Part shown: one piece after another, positions 55,754-64,000 of the stretch
Layout of the letters: each line of letters opens with the position of its first letter
Position numbering within the stretch: position 1 is the first letter of the stretch
Source of the DNA: Kaistella chaponensis
Lineage (GTDB): Bacteria; Bacteroidota; Bacteroidia; Flavobacteriales; Weeksellaceae
Direction of reading: 5' to 3'
Assembly: GCF_900156725.1 (NCBI RefSeq)
Contig: NZ_FTOI01000003.1
Span: 124,001 to 188,000 of the forward strand
Length of the DNA stretch: 64,000 nucleotides
The notes under the pieces: generated by a model
What the model was told of the DNA's origin: nothing
The model's input: the letters and a program-made list of their open reading frames with translations, nothing else
Databases searched by the model: none
Position numbers and translations under genes: made by a program

Positions 55754-57112
55754 TTATTTGGGAGAATCTGTAACTGTTATTTTAGTTCCGTTGCCCTTTA
55801 AATTTTCAATTGTAAAAAACATCCCTATATTTCGTGAGCGTTCCTCCATATTATTTAGTCCATAGGAGTCAACAGCATTATTTTTTGTAAAACCTACTCC
55901 ATTGTCTTCAACGCTAATTTCAAAATAATCGGTACTGATAATACTTATTTTCACTTTGTTTGCGTGTGAATGTTTCATAATATTTTGGCAAGCTTCCTGT
56001 ATAATTCGAAAAATATTACTCGCTTCTGTTGTGCTCAGAATTTTATTGTTCACAATATTTTCTTCAAAAGAGACCTTTATATTGGTGTTTTTAAAAATAT
56101 TTAGCGCATATTGTTTTACATAATCAAAAGATGATTCTGCGGCAATTTTATCATTATTGAGTACCCAAATTGTCTGTCGCAGTAAACTCAAAATATTTTC
56201 TGCATTTGCCTTTAAATCTTTGATTTGATTGCTATTGAGTTGTTTATCGGAAGTAGAAATGTGATCAATTTTTGCAATAAGACTGTTTGCATAAGCACCG
56301 ATATTATCGTGTAAATCGCGGGAGATGTCGATTCTCTGCTCATTAAGTTTTTTATCATTTTCAGATTTTGCCAAAACGTAATTCATCTCCAATTCTTTAG
56401 AAATCATATTATTTCGCACTGCAACCACCGAATAGATAAATGGAAAATAGATCGGCATTCCTATCAAATCGAGATACATTTGTGGAACATGGAACAGATA
56501 AGTCGCTATAGTGGCAATAATTAAAAAGGAAAATAAACTGAAAATCATGTAATTAAGAAATTCATTCGCCCAATTTTTTCGAATTCTTTTCTGTACATAA
56601 AAGGGATCATTTGGGTTAAGATGAAATTTTTTCAGCCATATTTTTGACTTTACAAAATAATAAAGAGGAATAATTATTACCGCTGTATTAACACTATTAT
56701 AAGGCAAATACGACCCAGCTGCCATTTGCTTCATGATACTTATTTTTTCTTCCGGTGAACAAAAATTATAGAGAATTCCTCCCAAAAAAGCAATTATCGG
56801 TATTATGATGTGGGGTACAACATTCTTTATATGAGTGTCATTGATCTCTGTAACATAGAAATAAATGGCCGGACCAAAAAGAAAAGGAACACCCATTAAG
56901 GCGAAATGTAATCCGAGTAAATGGTAGTTTTCGAAGTAGAAAATGAGCAGATTTCCGGTGCAATTAACAATAACTATTAAAAAGATGACAGAAAAAGAAA
57001 TGCGAACCCGCATTTTTTCTTTTTTATTGAGTAAAGTTGGCAGAATTAAAAGAATGAGAACTAAAATGACCGTTATGTTCAGAATTAATACGACAGGATC
57101 TTTATAATTCAT
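55754..57112 (-). CDS. Multi-helix sensor histidine kinase (system 2)
   Basis: 452 residues. About six or seven transmembrane helices fill residues 8-235 (no large periplasmic domain; FHLNPNDPFYVQKRIRKNW and similar loops between), then a coiled linker (NYVLAKSENDKKLNEQRIDI), HisKA_3 with phospho-His268 in SRDLHDNIGAYAN, and ATP-lid DNGVGF with SYGLNNM. The membrane part resembles 7TM-like sensor domains of Bacteroidota kinases (inference). Its response regulator follows at 55030. Confidence 0.93.
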   Translation of the reverse strand: MNYKDPVVLILNITVILVLILLILPTLLNKKEKMRVRISFSVIFLIVIVNCTGNLLIFYFENYHLLGLHFALMGVPFLFGPAIYFYVTEINDTHIKNVVPHIIIPIIAFLGGILYNFCSPEEKISIMKQMAAGSYLPYNSVNTAVIIIPLYYFVKSKIWLKKFHLNPNDPFYVQKRIRKNWANEFLNYMIFSLFSFLIIATIATYLFHVPQMYLDLIGMPIYFPFIYSVVAVRNNMISKELEMNYVLAKSENDKKLNEQRIDISRDLHDNIGAYANSLIAKIDHISTSDKQLNSNQIKDLKANAENILSLLRQTIWVLNNDKIAAESSFDYVKQYALNIFKNTNIKVSFEENIVNNKILSTTEASNIFRIIQEACQNIMKHSHANKVKISIISTDYFEISVEDNGVGFTKNNAVDSYGLNNMEERSRNIGMFFTIENLKGNGTKITVTDSPK

Positions 57113-57319
57113 AATGAGGATTTTTAGTAAAAAAAATAATTCTTTATTACCTAATAATAAAGAATTAAAATTAACAAATTATAGCGAAAAATGAATGAGC
57201 TCAGGAAAAAAATACTGAATTTTTTAACGCCCAATTTTAAACCACTAAAAATCCGAATTACGTCTGCGTTGGAAAAAAGAATTTAAATCATCCCTTGAAA
57301 ACATAGTAAAGGTTTATTT

Positions 57320-58849
57320 TTAGCTGACCAAAACTTCACCTGTCATTATTTCAGGAATTTCAATTCCCATCACTTTTAAAATTGATGGAGCAACATCACC
57401 TAATTTTCCGGGTTTTAGATTCCAGGTCTGATCTTTATCCATTACAATTAAAGGAACAAGATTGGTAGAATGTTGCGTATTGGGAGTTCCATCTGGGTTG
57501 ATCATCACATCCGAATTACCGTGATCCGCTAAAATGAAAACAGCATAACCATGTTCGTAGGCTGCATTAGCAACTTTACTGATACACTTATCTACAACTT
57601 CTGCGGCCTGTACTGCAGCGGAAAAAACGCCGGTGTGTCCTACCATATCGGTATTTGCAAAATTCAGACAAATAAAATCTGCACTTTCGTTTTCAATTTC
57701 TGGAAGAATTTTTTCTGTAATATCATAAGCTGCCATTTCAGGCTTGAAATCGTACGTTGGAACGTCTTTCGGACTTGGACAAAGTAGCCTTCTTTCTCCT
57801 ACGAACTGCGCTTCTTGGCCACCCGAAAAGAAAAAAGTTACGTGTGGATATTTTTCTGTTTCCGCGACTCTGATTTGAGTTTTTCCATTTTTTTCCAGAA
57901 TTTCACCCATTGTTTGATGGAGAACTTCTTCGTCGAAAACGACTTTTACATTTTTGAAATTTTTATCGTAATTCGTCATTGTCACATAATACAGATTAAG
58001 ATGATGCATCCCATAATCTGGTAAATCATGCTGCGATAGAACTTCTGTAATTTCGCGTCCACGGTCAGTTCTGAAATTAAAGCAGAAAACCACGTCATCA
58101 TTTTCGATCTTGGCCACGGGTAAATTGCTCTCTTTCAGGCAAATCATTGGCTTAAGAAATTCGTCTGTGATTCCATTTTCGTAAGCTTTTGTAATGGATG
58201 ATAAAATATCGTGAGTTTGTTCACCCACACCATTTACCATTGCATCATACGCCAATTTTACACGTTCCCATCTTTTGTCCCGGTCCATCGCATAGTATCT
58301 TCCGACAACTGTTGCTAATTTTCCGGTAGTTGTTGCCATGTGATCAAGAATTTCTTTTATGCATCCTTCCCCAGAATGAGGATCACAATCTCGACCATCG
58401 GTAAAAGCGTGAACATAAACATGATCTTGTAATCCATTTTCATGCGCGGCAGTCAAAAGTCCTTTGAGGTGATTGATGTGCGAATGTACACCGCCATCAG
58501 AAAGCAAACCAATGAAGTGAATATTTTTCTTGTTTTTTAAAGCATAATCAAATGCTGCGGTAATCACGTTTTCTTTTCCTAAAGTGGCGTTTTCTACAGC
58601 AATGTTAAGTTTTACAAGATTTTGGTAAACCACACGTCCAGCTCCCAAATTCATATGTCCAACTTCAGAATTTCCCATCTGACCAAAGGGTAATCCTACC
58701 GCAATACCGCTTGCTTCAAGTGTTGTATGGGGAAAATTCTGATAACATGAATCGATAAAAGGAGTATTTGCTTGATCGATTGCAGAGACTTTTGAATCAG
58801 TGCCAATTCCCCATCCGTCGAGAATAGCCAAGATTGCTTTTTTTGACAT
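57320..58849 (-). CDS. gpmI: 2,3-bisphosphoglycerate-independent phosphoglycerate mutase
   Basis: 509 residues, complete. Alkaline-phosphatase-like metal site: LAILDGWGIG (Asp), active-site Ser in MGNSEVGHMNLGAG, DGRDCDPHSGEG, then NFANTDMVGHTG and ILADHGNSDVM. It interconverts 2- and 3-phosphoglycerate in glycolysis without a cofactor. Short gaps and no promoter consensus; it interrupts the row of two-component genes and seems unrelated to them. Confidence 0.97.
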   Translation of the reverse strand: MSKKAILAILDGWGIGTDSKVSAIDQANTPFIDSCYQNFPHTTLEASGIAVGLPFGQMGNSEVGHMNLGAGRVVYQNLVKLNIAVENATLGKENVITAAFDYALKNKKNIHFIGLLSDGGVHSHINHLKGLLTAAHENGLQDHVYVHAFTDGRDCDPHSGEGCIKEILDHMATTTGKLATVVGRYYAMDRDKRWERVKLAYDAMVNGVGEQTHDILSSITKAYENGITDEFLKPMICLKESNLPVAKIENDDVVFCFNFRTDRGREITEVLSQHDLPDYGMHHLNLYYVTMTNYDKNFKNVKVVFDEEVLHQTMGEILEKNGKTQIRVAETEKYPHVTFFFSGGQEAQFVGERRLLCPSPKDVPTYDFKPEMAAYDITEKILPEIENESADFICLNFANTDMVGHTGVFSAAVQAAEVVDKCISKVANAAYEHGYAVFILADHGNSDVMINPDGTPNTQHSTNLVPLIVMDKDQTWNLKPGKLGDVAPSILKVMGIEIPEIMTGEVLVS

Positions 58850-58901
58850 TTTTTTAAATTTTATAGTACAAATTTAATGAATAATGCGCTATTTTCCTAG
58901 A

Positions 58902-59441
58902 TTATGGCTTTTGAATTTCAGAAGTTAAAATTTTTTCAAACGCTTTTCTAGGACTTCCTCGAAAATGTACTTCGCCGCAATACGAGTATTGTAGTCGATC
59001 GAGAATTTTTAGCATTTGAATATTATCGAAATTGGTGTCAACTTTAATACTGAAGATTTGTTTGGCTTTAACAAATTCTTCAATTTTTAGAAATAAGGCG
59101 GTAGCGATTCCTTTACCTAAAAACTTTTCCGAGATTGCGACCCGATGGATCACTGCGTAATTTCCGTTGCTCAACCATTTTCCCTCTATATTTTCATAAG
59201 CCTCCTCACCATCAAAAATAATTGCAGAATAACCCACAATTTCATTTTTCAGTTCTAAGACGAATCCTACTTTATTCTGAATGTCGATTAATGGTGTTTC
59301 CGCATTAGGATAACCATCTTGCCACTGATTGCTGCCGTCTTCTTTGCGTCGTTGAACTGCTTGTTTTAGAATTTCCCAGATGATTTTCTGGTCTGAAATC
59401 TGTGCGCTCCTTAAAGTAAAATCTTCTTGCAAATCTTGCAT
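58902..59441 (-). CDS. GNAT family N-acetyltransferase
   Basis: 179 residues. Acetyl-CoA motif A is in RVAISEKFLGKGIATALFLKIEEF (Gln/Arg-x-x-Gly-x-Ala with KGIAT), with preceding beta-hairpin VGFVLELKNEIVGYSAI and later SIKVDTNFDNIQMLKIL. Substrate unknown. It is on the minus strand, divergent from the sirtuin gene, which is interesting because the two activities oppose each other; no operon links them. Confidence 0.85.
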   Translation of the reverse strand: MQDLQEDFTLRSAQISDQKIIWEILKQAVQRRKEDGSNQWQDGYPNAETPLIDIQNKVGFVLELKNEIVGYSAIIFDGEEAYENIEGKWLSNGNYAVIHRVAISEKFLGKGIATALFLKIEEFVKAKQIFSIKVDTNFDNIQMLKILDRLQYSYCGEVHFRGSPRKAFEKILTSEIQKP

Positions 59442-59536
59442 TTGATATTTTTTTATTGAACAAATTTACTTAAGATTTCTTGAAATGATTCTTCAAAAAT
59501 TGAAATTTATTTTGTGTAATTTTAAAAAAAATTAAG

Positions 59537-60217
59537 ATGATCAAAAAACTGGTTGTGCTTTCTGGAGCGGGAATTTCGGCAGAAAGCGGTGTTAAAACTT
59601 TCAGAGATTCTAACGGTTTGTGGGAAAACCATCGCATCGAAGATGTTGCAAGTCCCGAAGGTTTTCAAAGAAACCCGCAAATGGTTTTGGATTTTTATAA
59701 TGCAAGAAGAAAACAGTTGCAAGAAGTGAAGCCCAATGAGGCACATCTGCTCTTAGCAAAACTTGAAGAGTATTTCGAGGTGCATATCATTACGCAAAAT
59801 GTAGACGATTTACATGAGCGAGGAGGATCATCGAGGATTATCCATTTGCATGGTGAGCTGAAAAAAGCGCGGCCAATAGATTCTGAAAGTGAAACAATTG
59901 TTTGGGAAAACGATTTGAATTTGGGTGACCTTAATTCTAAGGGAGTTCAATTGCGTCCTCATATTGTATGGTTTGGCGAGATGGTTCCAGAAATGGATCA
60001 AGCGGTGAAAATTGCAGAAACTGCGGATATTTTTCTGGTTATTGGAACATCGATGCAGGTTTATCCAGCGGCAAGTTTAATTCAGTTTATTCCCGATCAT
60101 TGTGAAGTTTTTGTGATTGATCCGAATCTTGACCAAAATTTTGTGGCGGCAGATCATTTTCTTAAAACTTCTGCTACTGATGGAATGCGAAAATTAATCG
60201 AAATTTTGTTGAAGTAG
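59537..60217 (+). CDS. Sir2-type NAD-dependent deacylase (SIRT5-like), zinc-less
   Basis: 226 residues. Rossmann motif GAGISAESGV(K)TFRD, NAD/ribose QNVDDLHERGGS, catalytic His105 in HLHGEL, and RPHIVWFGEMVP. Tyr54 and Arg57 in FYNARR are the SIRT5/CobB residues that bind succinyl or malonyl groups, predicting a deacylase of wide range. Where family members hold four zinc Cys (after HLHG, before GSQLRP) there is not one Cys. The whole protein has a single Cys near its C-end. A terminator-like repeat follows on the minus strand. Confidence 0.92.
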   Translation: MIKKLVVLSGAGISAESGVKTFRDSNGLWENHRIEDVASPEGFQRNPQMVLDFYNARRKQLQEVKPNEAHLLLAKLEEYFEVHIITQNVDDLHERGGSSRIIHLHGELKKARPIDSESETIVWENDLNLGDLNSKGVQLRPHIVWFGEMVPEMDQAVKIAETADIFLVIGTSMQVYPAASLIQFIPDHCEVFVIDPNLDQNFVAADHFLKTSATDGMRKLIEILLK

Positions 60218-60300
60218 GAACTTTTTTGGGAGCACTTTTGATTGAACTGGTGCAATTGCAAGTACGATCAAACCTATACAGCAGCTTATTGAAATGAAAA

Positions 60301-60320
60301 AACCGGTTAAAAAACCGGCC
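60301..60320 (-). terminator. Terminator of the system-3 operon
   Basis: CCGGTT, four-base loop, AACCGG; on the minus strand followed by TTTTTT. It lies about 80 bases after the RR3 stop. Confidence 0.75.
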
Positions 60321-60402
60321 TTCTCTTTTCATCATTTGTGAATTGTGTACTGCAAAACTATACTATTATTTGAGGTGAAACAAGGGTGAAAACACCCTTT
60401 TT

Positions 60403-61047
60403 TCAAATAATATTATTTCTAATGGCAAATAATACAACACCTACTCTCGTTTTAACATTCAATTTTATAAAAACAGAGTCCCGATAACCGTCTATTGTTC
60501 TGGGACTCAAACTCATTTGGTCTGCAATTTCTCGATAAGTTAGTTCGGAGCATGATAGTTTAATGAACTCCAACTCGCGACTCTTAAAGGAATCATTTAA
60601 ATTTTGTACAAGCTTCTCTTCTGTTTTTATTTTTAGCAAACTTTGGGTTAATAAATCAGTATAAAAAGTGCCTTGTTTATGTACAATATCAATGGCATCA
60701 AATAAGATATCCGGCGACATATCTTTCAGCAAATAACCTTTCGCGCCCGCTTTGAGCATTCTTATTATTGTAGTTTCGTTATCTTCCATGGTCAGTGCAA
60801 TAACTTTTATGTTGGGAAATTCCTTCGAAACTTCTTGTGTTGCTTCGATTCCGTTTTTAATGGGCATATTAATATCCATTAAAACAACATCGGGATGATC
60901 TGTTGTGGTTCTCAACTGATCCATAAAATCCTGACCATTGAAGCAGTTCATCGTTACTTTAAAATTTACATTAAAAGAGATTAAATTTTCAAGTGCTTTC
61001 GAAACTAACTTATGATCATCTACAATTGCAATTTTTATCGTTTCCAT
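60403..61047 (-). CDS. NarL-type response regulator (system 3)
   Basis: 214 residues. AIVDDHKLV acidic pair, phospho-acceptor Asp58 in VVLMDINMP, switch Lys in YLLKDMSPD. The HTH end (FKSRELEFIKLSCSELTYREIADQM and IDGYRDSVFIKL) is a LuxR-type domain of slightly different wording (RTIDGYRDSVF). Six bases after the kinase stop, so cotranslated with it. Like the systems 1 and 2 regulators it is 214-219 residues long. Confidence 0.95.
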   Translation of the reverse strand: METIKIAIVDDHKLVSKALENLISFNVNFKVTMNCFNGQDFMDQLRTTTDHPDVVLMDINMPIKNGIEATQEVSKEFPNIKVIALTMEDNETTIIRMLKAGAKGYLLKDMSPDILFDAIDIVHKQGTFYTDLLTQSLLKIKTEEKLVQNLNDSFKSRELEFIKLSCSELTYREIADQMSLSPRTIDGYRDSVFIKLNVKTRVGVVLFAIRNNII

Positions 61048-61053
61048 GGTTTT

Positions 61054-61827
61054 TTATTTGTTATAGGTAATCAAAACCTTTGTACCTATTTTTTCAGAAG
61101 AATTGATCTCAAATTTAGCATTGATCACTTTTGCACGACTGATCAAGTTTTTTAGACCGCTTCCGTTGTTTACTCTATCCATATTAAATCCGATTCCTGT
61201 ATCGTTAATTTTAAAGTTGATTCGATCTTGATCATCAAACACAATTAATTCAATGCATTTCGACCTAGAATGCTTGATGACATTATTGATACATTCCTGT
61301 ATAATCCTGAATAAAATAAGCGCATGACTGGAGTTGATCTCTAAGTCCCGATTATTAATATCATAATGAACTTCCAGGAGCTGAAATCTTTGAATTCTAA
61401 AAATTTCGCGTTCCAAAGATTCAATAAAACCAAAATGTTCTACTTGCTTGGTTATGAAAACTTTCGATATATTTCTAATATCCTGAATGCACTCCCCGAT
61501 TAAAAGGTTGATCTCATTTGCAATTATTTTATTATCGCTTTCGGTAGAATATGATAATTTATTGGTCATCAATCTTGCGACCGAAAGTTTCTGGCCCAAA
61601 TCATCGTGAAGTTCTTGTCCAATATAATTTAAGGTCTGTTCTTTGATCTCCACCTGTGAATTTGCAAGTTCTTGTTCAAAGGTAGCTTCTTTTATTTTTT
61701 GTAATAAAATTAATTGTGATTTTTTTTTGATAAAAACGCTATAGATTGCTACCATCATCAAAACCACTAACAAAATCATGAAAGTGGTTAGAATAAGTAA
61801 GAAATCCATTTCAGAAAATTTCATCAC
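61054..61827 (-). CDS. Short sensor histidine kinase (system 3)
   Basis: 257 residues: one transmembrane helix near the N-end (ILTTFMILLVVLMMVAIYSVF), a short coiled linker and HisKA_3 with phospho-His74 in GQELHDDLGQKL, then DTGIGF and GSGLKNL of the ATP lid. There is no periplasmic domain, so the signal probably arrives through the partner membrane protein encoded just upstream (61836), with which it overlaps closely in space. The regulator follows at 60403. Confidence 0.93.
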   Translation of the reverse strand: MMKFSEMDFLLILTTFMILLVVLMMVAIYSVFIKKKSQLILLQKIKEATFEQELANSQVEIKEQTLNYIGQELHDDLGQKLSVARLMTNKLSYSTESDNKIIANEINLLIGECIQDIRNISKVFITKQVEHFGFIESLEREIFRIQRFQLLEVHYDINNRDLEINSSHALILFRIIQECINNVIKHSRSKCIELIVFDDQDRINFKINDTGIGFNMDRVNNGSGLKNLISRAKVINAKFEINSSEKIGTKVLITYNK

Positions 61828-61835
61828 TCAAAAAA

Positions 61836-62489
61836 TTAAATATCTCTTTTCGCCTTTAAAATACCCAAAAGCAAAATGGTATATCCCGCTACATTTACCA
61901 GGAATAATAATACAAAAAATATATTAAGGTTAATCAAATTGGTTGCAGTATAACTGATAACAAGCAGCGGTAAAACTCCTAAATAAGTGACGAGCAAACT
62001 GATGCAAACCCAGAAAGGAAAATAGTGACCTAATCCCAAAATTTTATCCGAATTAAATGTCTGTGACATGACTAAAAAAATACTTCCCGACAATAAAACC
62101 ACTTCCAGAAAATAACTGAAAAAGGGAAATATTGTAAAGAAGTTCTCAAAAACCATTGCTGAGACCAAATAATTCAGTAGAAATAAAACAATCAATGAAA
62201 AATTAATCTTTTTCAGCTTCTTCGAAAGGAGAATACTCTGAAAATAGAGCAAAAACAGCAGAAACACAAAGAAATTAATTCCGATGACGTATAAAATTGA
62301 AGAATTAAAAGTTTTATCAAAAAAACGCTGTACAGTGCAAAAAATTTCAATAAATGTTAAAATTGTAAGTGCTGCAATAAAATAAGAACTTCCCTTCTCT
62401 AACTGTCTTCGTTTTACTACTAAAAGCAATAAACAAATGACCATCAGAAAAGCAACAAAAGATCCGGCTATTTCTCTATTCCAAACCAT
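61836..62489 (-). CDS. Seven-helix-type membrane protein of the system-3 operon
   Basis: 217 residues, six or seven hydrophobic helices occupying nearly the whole length (e.g. LIVLFLLNYLVSAMVF, FVLLFLVNVAGYTILLLGIL), without an enzyme motif. It lies 8 bases upstream of the kinase stop-start gap, so it is probably a membrane sensor or input subunit that replaces the sensor domain of the short kinase. Function inferred from context only. Confidence 0.72.
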   Translation of the reverse strand: MVWNREIAGSFVAFLMVICLLLLVVKRRQLEKGSSYFIAALTILTFIEIFCTVQRFFDKTFNSSILYVIGINFFVFLLFLLYFQSILLSKKLKKINFSLIVLFLLNYLVSAMVFENFFTIFPFFSYFLEVVLLSGSIFLVMSQTFNSDKILGLGHYFPFWVCISLLVTYLGVLPLLVISYTATNLINLNIFFVLLFLVNVAGYTILLLGILKAKRDI

Positions 62490-62496
62490 TGCAATC

Positions 62497-62904
62497 TTAA
62501 AAAGGTGGTGTTACATTCATATAATTCAAATCTGGGATCTCATCTGATTTTGGGGATCCTTCCTTATTGATGCTCTTATTTTGGTTTTCATCTAAATCTG
62601 TTGGAGAAAAAAATATCATTTGATAACCTAGATATTCTGGGTTAAGTTTCGGATCTTTCAGGTTTTCGGGATATTTCCCAAGCGTCACCCGAACTCCTTT
62701 GTTTGTAATTCCTCTTTTTTCCATTTCCTCATCAATGAGTTTTAGATATTCTTTTAGCACCTCTAAATCAATACTATACGTTTTTGAATCCGGTTTAGAT
62801 GCAGGTCTTCTGCTATTGATTTCGACATAATTAGTTCTCATGTATTCCTCTGCTAGAATAATACTTTGATCGGGACTCATTAGGTGCTTTTCTAAATTGC
62901 TCAT
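62497..62904 (-). CDS. Small soluble protein of the system-3 operon
   Basis: 135 residues, no signal or helix. It has conserved-looking SNLEKHLMSPDQSIILAEEYM, IDLEVLKEYLKLIDEEMEKRGI and VRVTLGKYPENL, then an Asn/Ser/Pro-rich tail ending in PDLNYMNVTPPF. Recognised only as a Flavobacteriia-type hypothetical. It opens the four-gene operon (7, 8 and 6-base gaps) so it may act with the kinase. A promoter candidate precedes it (62925). Confidence 0.7.
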   Translation of the reverse strand: MSNLEKHLMSPDQSIILAEEYMRTNYVEINSRRPASKPDSKTYSIDLEVLKEYLKLIDEEMEKRGITNKGVRVTLGKYPENLKDPKLNPEYLGYQMIFFSPTDLDENQNKSINKEGSPKSDEIPDLNYMNVTPPF

Positions 62905-62924
62905 GTTTTTTTTTTTAGTTTAAA

Positions 62925-62951
62925 CAAATGTATCATTAATAAGGATTACAA
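62925..62951 (-). promoter_or_regulatory. Candidate promoter of the system-3 operon
   Basis: On the minus strand TTG (62951-62949), 16-base spacer, TACATTTG (62932-62925), 20 bases before the ATG at 62904. Spacer is one base shorter than usual. Confidence 0.5.
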
Positions 62952-63082
62952 AATAGGGTTAAATCACCCTAAAATTGAAAAATTTAAAAAAGATTTCTCT
63001 TTTCTTTTTAAAAATTTGTAATTCATCATTAAAATTGGTAATTTTCAAGATTAATGTGCGAAAGTCCTTTTAGAAGAATAAT

Positions 63083-63766
63083 ATGAATAACGATCTGACC
63101 CAATTTTCGGAAATAACACGTAATTATAAAAAAATAGCCTCGGAATTACCAGCATCAGTTCAGCTAGTTGCAGTTTCTAAAACTCATCCTGCGTCTATTG
63201 TTCAACATATTTATGATCAAGGACAAAAAGTTTTCGGCGAAAATAAAGTACAAGAATTGGTAGAAAAGCAAGCGATTTTGCCCAAAGATATACAGTGGCA
63301 TTTGATTGGTCATTTGCAAAAAAACAAAGTGAAATATATCGCACCATTCATCGATACCATTCAAAGTGTAGATTCTGAAAAACTGTTAGAAGAAATCGAC
63401 CGACAAGCCGAAAAAAACAACCGAAAAATTAAAGTTTTGCTTCAGCTAAAAATTGCAGAAGAAGAAACAAAATTTGGACTCGAAATTCATGAAGCCAAAG
63501 AAATTTTCAGCAATTATTTGAACGGAAAATTTCCCAATATTGAAGTGACCGGTTTAATGGGAATGGCCACGTTTACAGAAGATAAAGATCAAGTGAAGAA
63601 AGAATTTACTTATTTAAAGCAAATTTTTGATAAATTGTCATTTCAAAGAAAACTAGAAACTTTATCGATGGGGATGAGTGATGATTATCCTGTAGCCATC
63701 GAATGTGGCGCAAATTCTGTTCGCGTTGGTTCCGCCATTTTTGGGCACCGAAACTATAATTTATAG
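63083..63766 (+). CDS. YggS family PLP-binding protein
   Basis: 227 residues, alanine-racemase-like barrel. PLP lysine in LVAVSKTHPA (about residue 33), GENKVQELVEK, HLIGHLQKNKVKYI, GLMGMATF, LSMGMSDDYPVAIECGANSVRVGSAIFG. These proteins bind and buffer pyridoxal-phosphate and influence amino-acid homeostasis; no enzyme activity is established. The response-regulator gene follows 77 bases downstream. Confidence 0.95.
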   Translation: MNNDLTQFSEITRNYKKIASELPASVQLVAVSKTHPASIVQHIYDQGQKVFGENKVQELVEKQAILPKDIQWHLIGHLQKNKVKYIAPFIDTIQSVDSEKLLEEIDRQAEKNNRKIKVLLQLKIAEEETKFGLEIHEAKEIFSNYLNGKFPNIEVTGLMGMATFTEDKDQVKKEFTYLKQIFDKLSFQRKLETLSMGMSDDYPVAIECGANSVRVGSAIFGHRNYNL

Positions 63767-63843
63767 TATTTGAAGGTATGATTATTGCTACCTGTTCTGC
63801 AAATTTTAAACTCAATTTTTACAAAATTAATAAATTCCAATAA

Positions 63844-64000
63844 ATGCAAAAAATCTTAATAGTTGAAGATGAAAAAGCCATTTCAGGGGTACTTCAAAGT
63901 ATTCTTAGTGATGAGCTTCCGGATTATGAATTCGTCATTGCCGAGGATGGTCTAGAAGGTTTAAAACAAATTGAAAAAGAAGATTTCATTTTGGTTGTTT
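63844..64000 (+). CDS. NtrC/AlgB-like response regulator, 5' part
   Basis: Reading frame open to the window end, 52 complete codons seen: MQKILIVEDEKAISGVLQ, then LPDYEFVIAEDGLEGL and KEDFILVV. The acidic pair EDE is that of a receiver domain; this start closely resembles sigma-54-dependent regulators of Flavobacteriia, but the AAA+ and Fis parts lie outside the window. Partial. Confidence 0.75.
   Translation, partial: MQKILIVEDEKAISGVLQSILSDELPDYEFVIAEDGLEGLKQIEKEDFILVV

Overview
The window is chromosomal DNA from a member of the Bacteroidota, most likely a Flavobacteriia of the Chryseobacterium/Kaistella (Weeksellaceae) kind. The evidence is low GC, promoters of the TTG-N19-TANNTTTG type (best seen in front of the initiator tRNA), many SPII lipoproteins and short secreted proteins, the YoaK, DUF72, DUF1015 and BT0820-like families, and a LuxC-like acyl-CoA reductase beside a ferredoxin and serC. 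The genus is an inference from protein resemblance; no 16S gene is present.

Layout. 1-8.8 kb: DNA topoisomerase IB, small membrane and lipoproteins, an S9 peptidase, a family-6 uracil/hypoxanthine-DNA glycosylase, and a secreted-protein gene broken by one extra T in a T7 run. 8.8-17.3 kb: queA, rlmN, a YoaK membrane protein, a polyprenyl diphosphate synthase, DUF72, a PfpI protease and a YciF-like protein. 17.3-25 kb: a copper-type P-ATPase with three N-terminal metal-binding repeats, thioesterase, yaaA, Sua5-type enzyme, tRNA-fMet, patatin, DgkA and an M28 peptidase. 25-30 kb: a serine-biosynthesis block (serC, serA, DUF1015) next to a ferredoxin and a divergent acyl-CoA reductase. 30-40 kb: gyrA, a TPR protein, an aminotransferase, rsmG and a large AddB-like PD-(D/E)XK protein. 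40-50.7 kb: acyl-CoA dehydrogenase, an NrtR-like Nudix regulator, DoxX, era, a hydrolase-methyltransferase-map operon, a HAD phosphatase, acyl-ACP desaturase and a large secreted protein. 50.8-52.2 kb: a complete insertion sequence with target duplication. 52.3-62.9 kb: three NarL/HisKA_3 two-component systems, interrupted by gpmI, a GNAT acetyltransferase and a sirtuin. The window ends in YggS and the start of an NtrC-like response regulator.

Most of the window is core housekeeping DNA. The observations most worth a second look are the insertion sequence sitting exactly in the loop of a transcription terminator, the frameshifted secreted protein, leucine at the fluoroquinolone-resistance position 83 of GyrA, the DUF1015 protein with a ParB/SerK-like DGHHR motif in the serine operon, a sirtuin without zinc-binding cysteines, a Nudix protein with a destroyed catalytic box, the triple metal-binding head on the copper ATPase, and the concentration of three differently built NarL-type sensor systems within 11 kb. 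I saw no CRISPR array, prophage or secondary-metabolite cluster.
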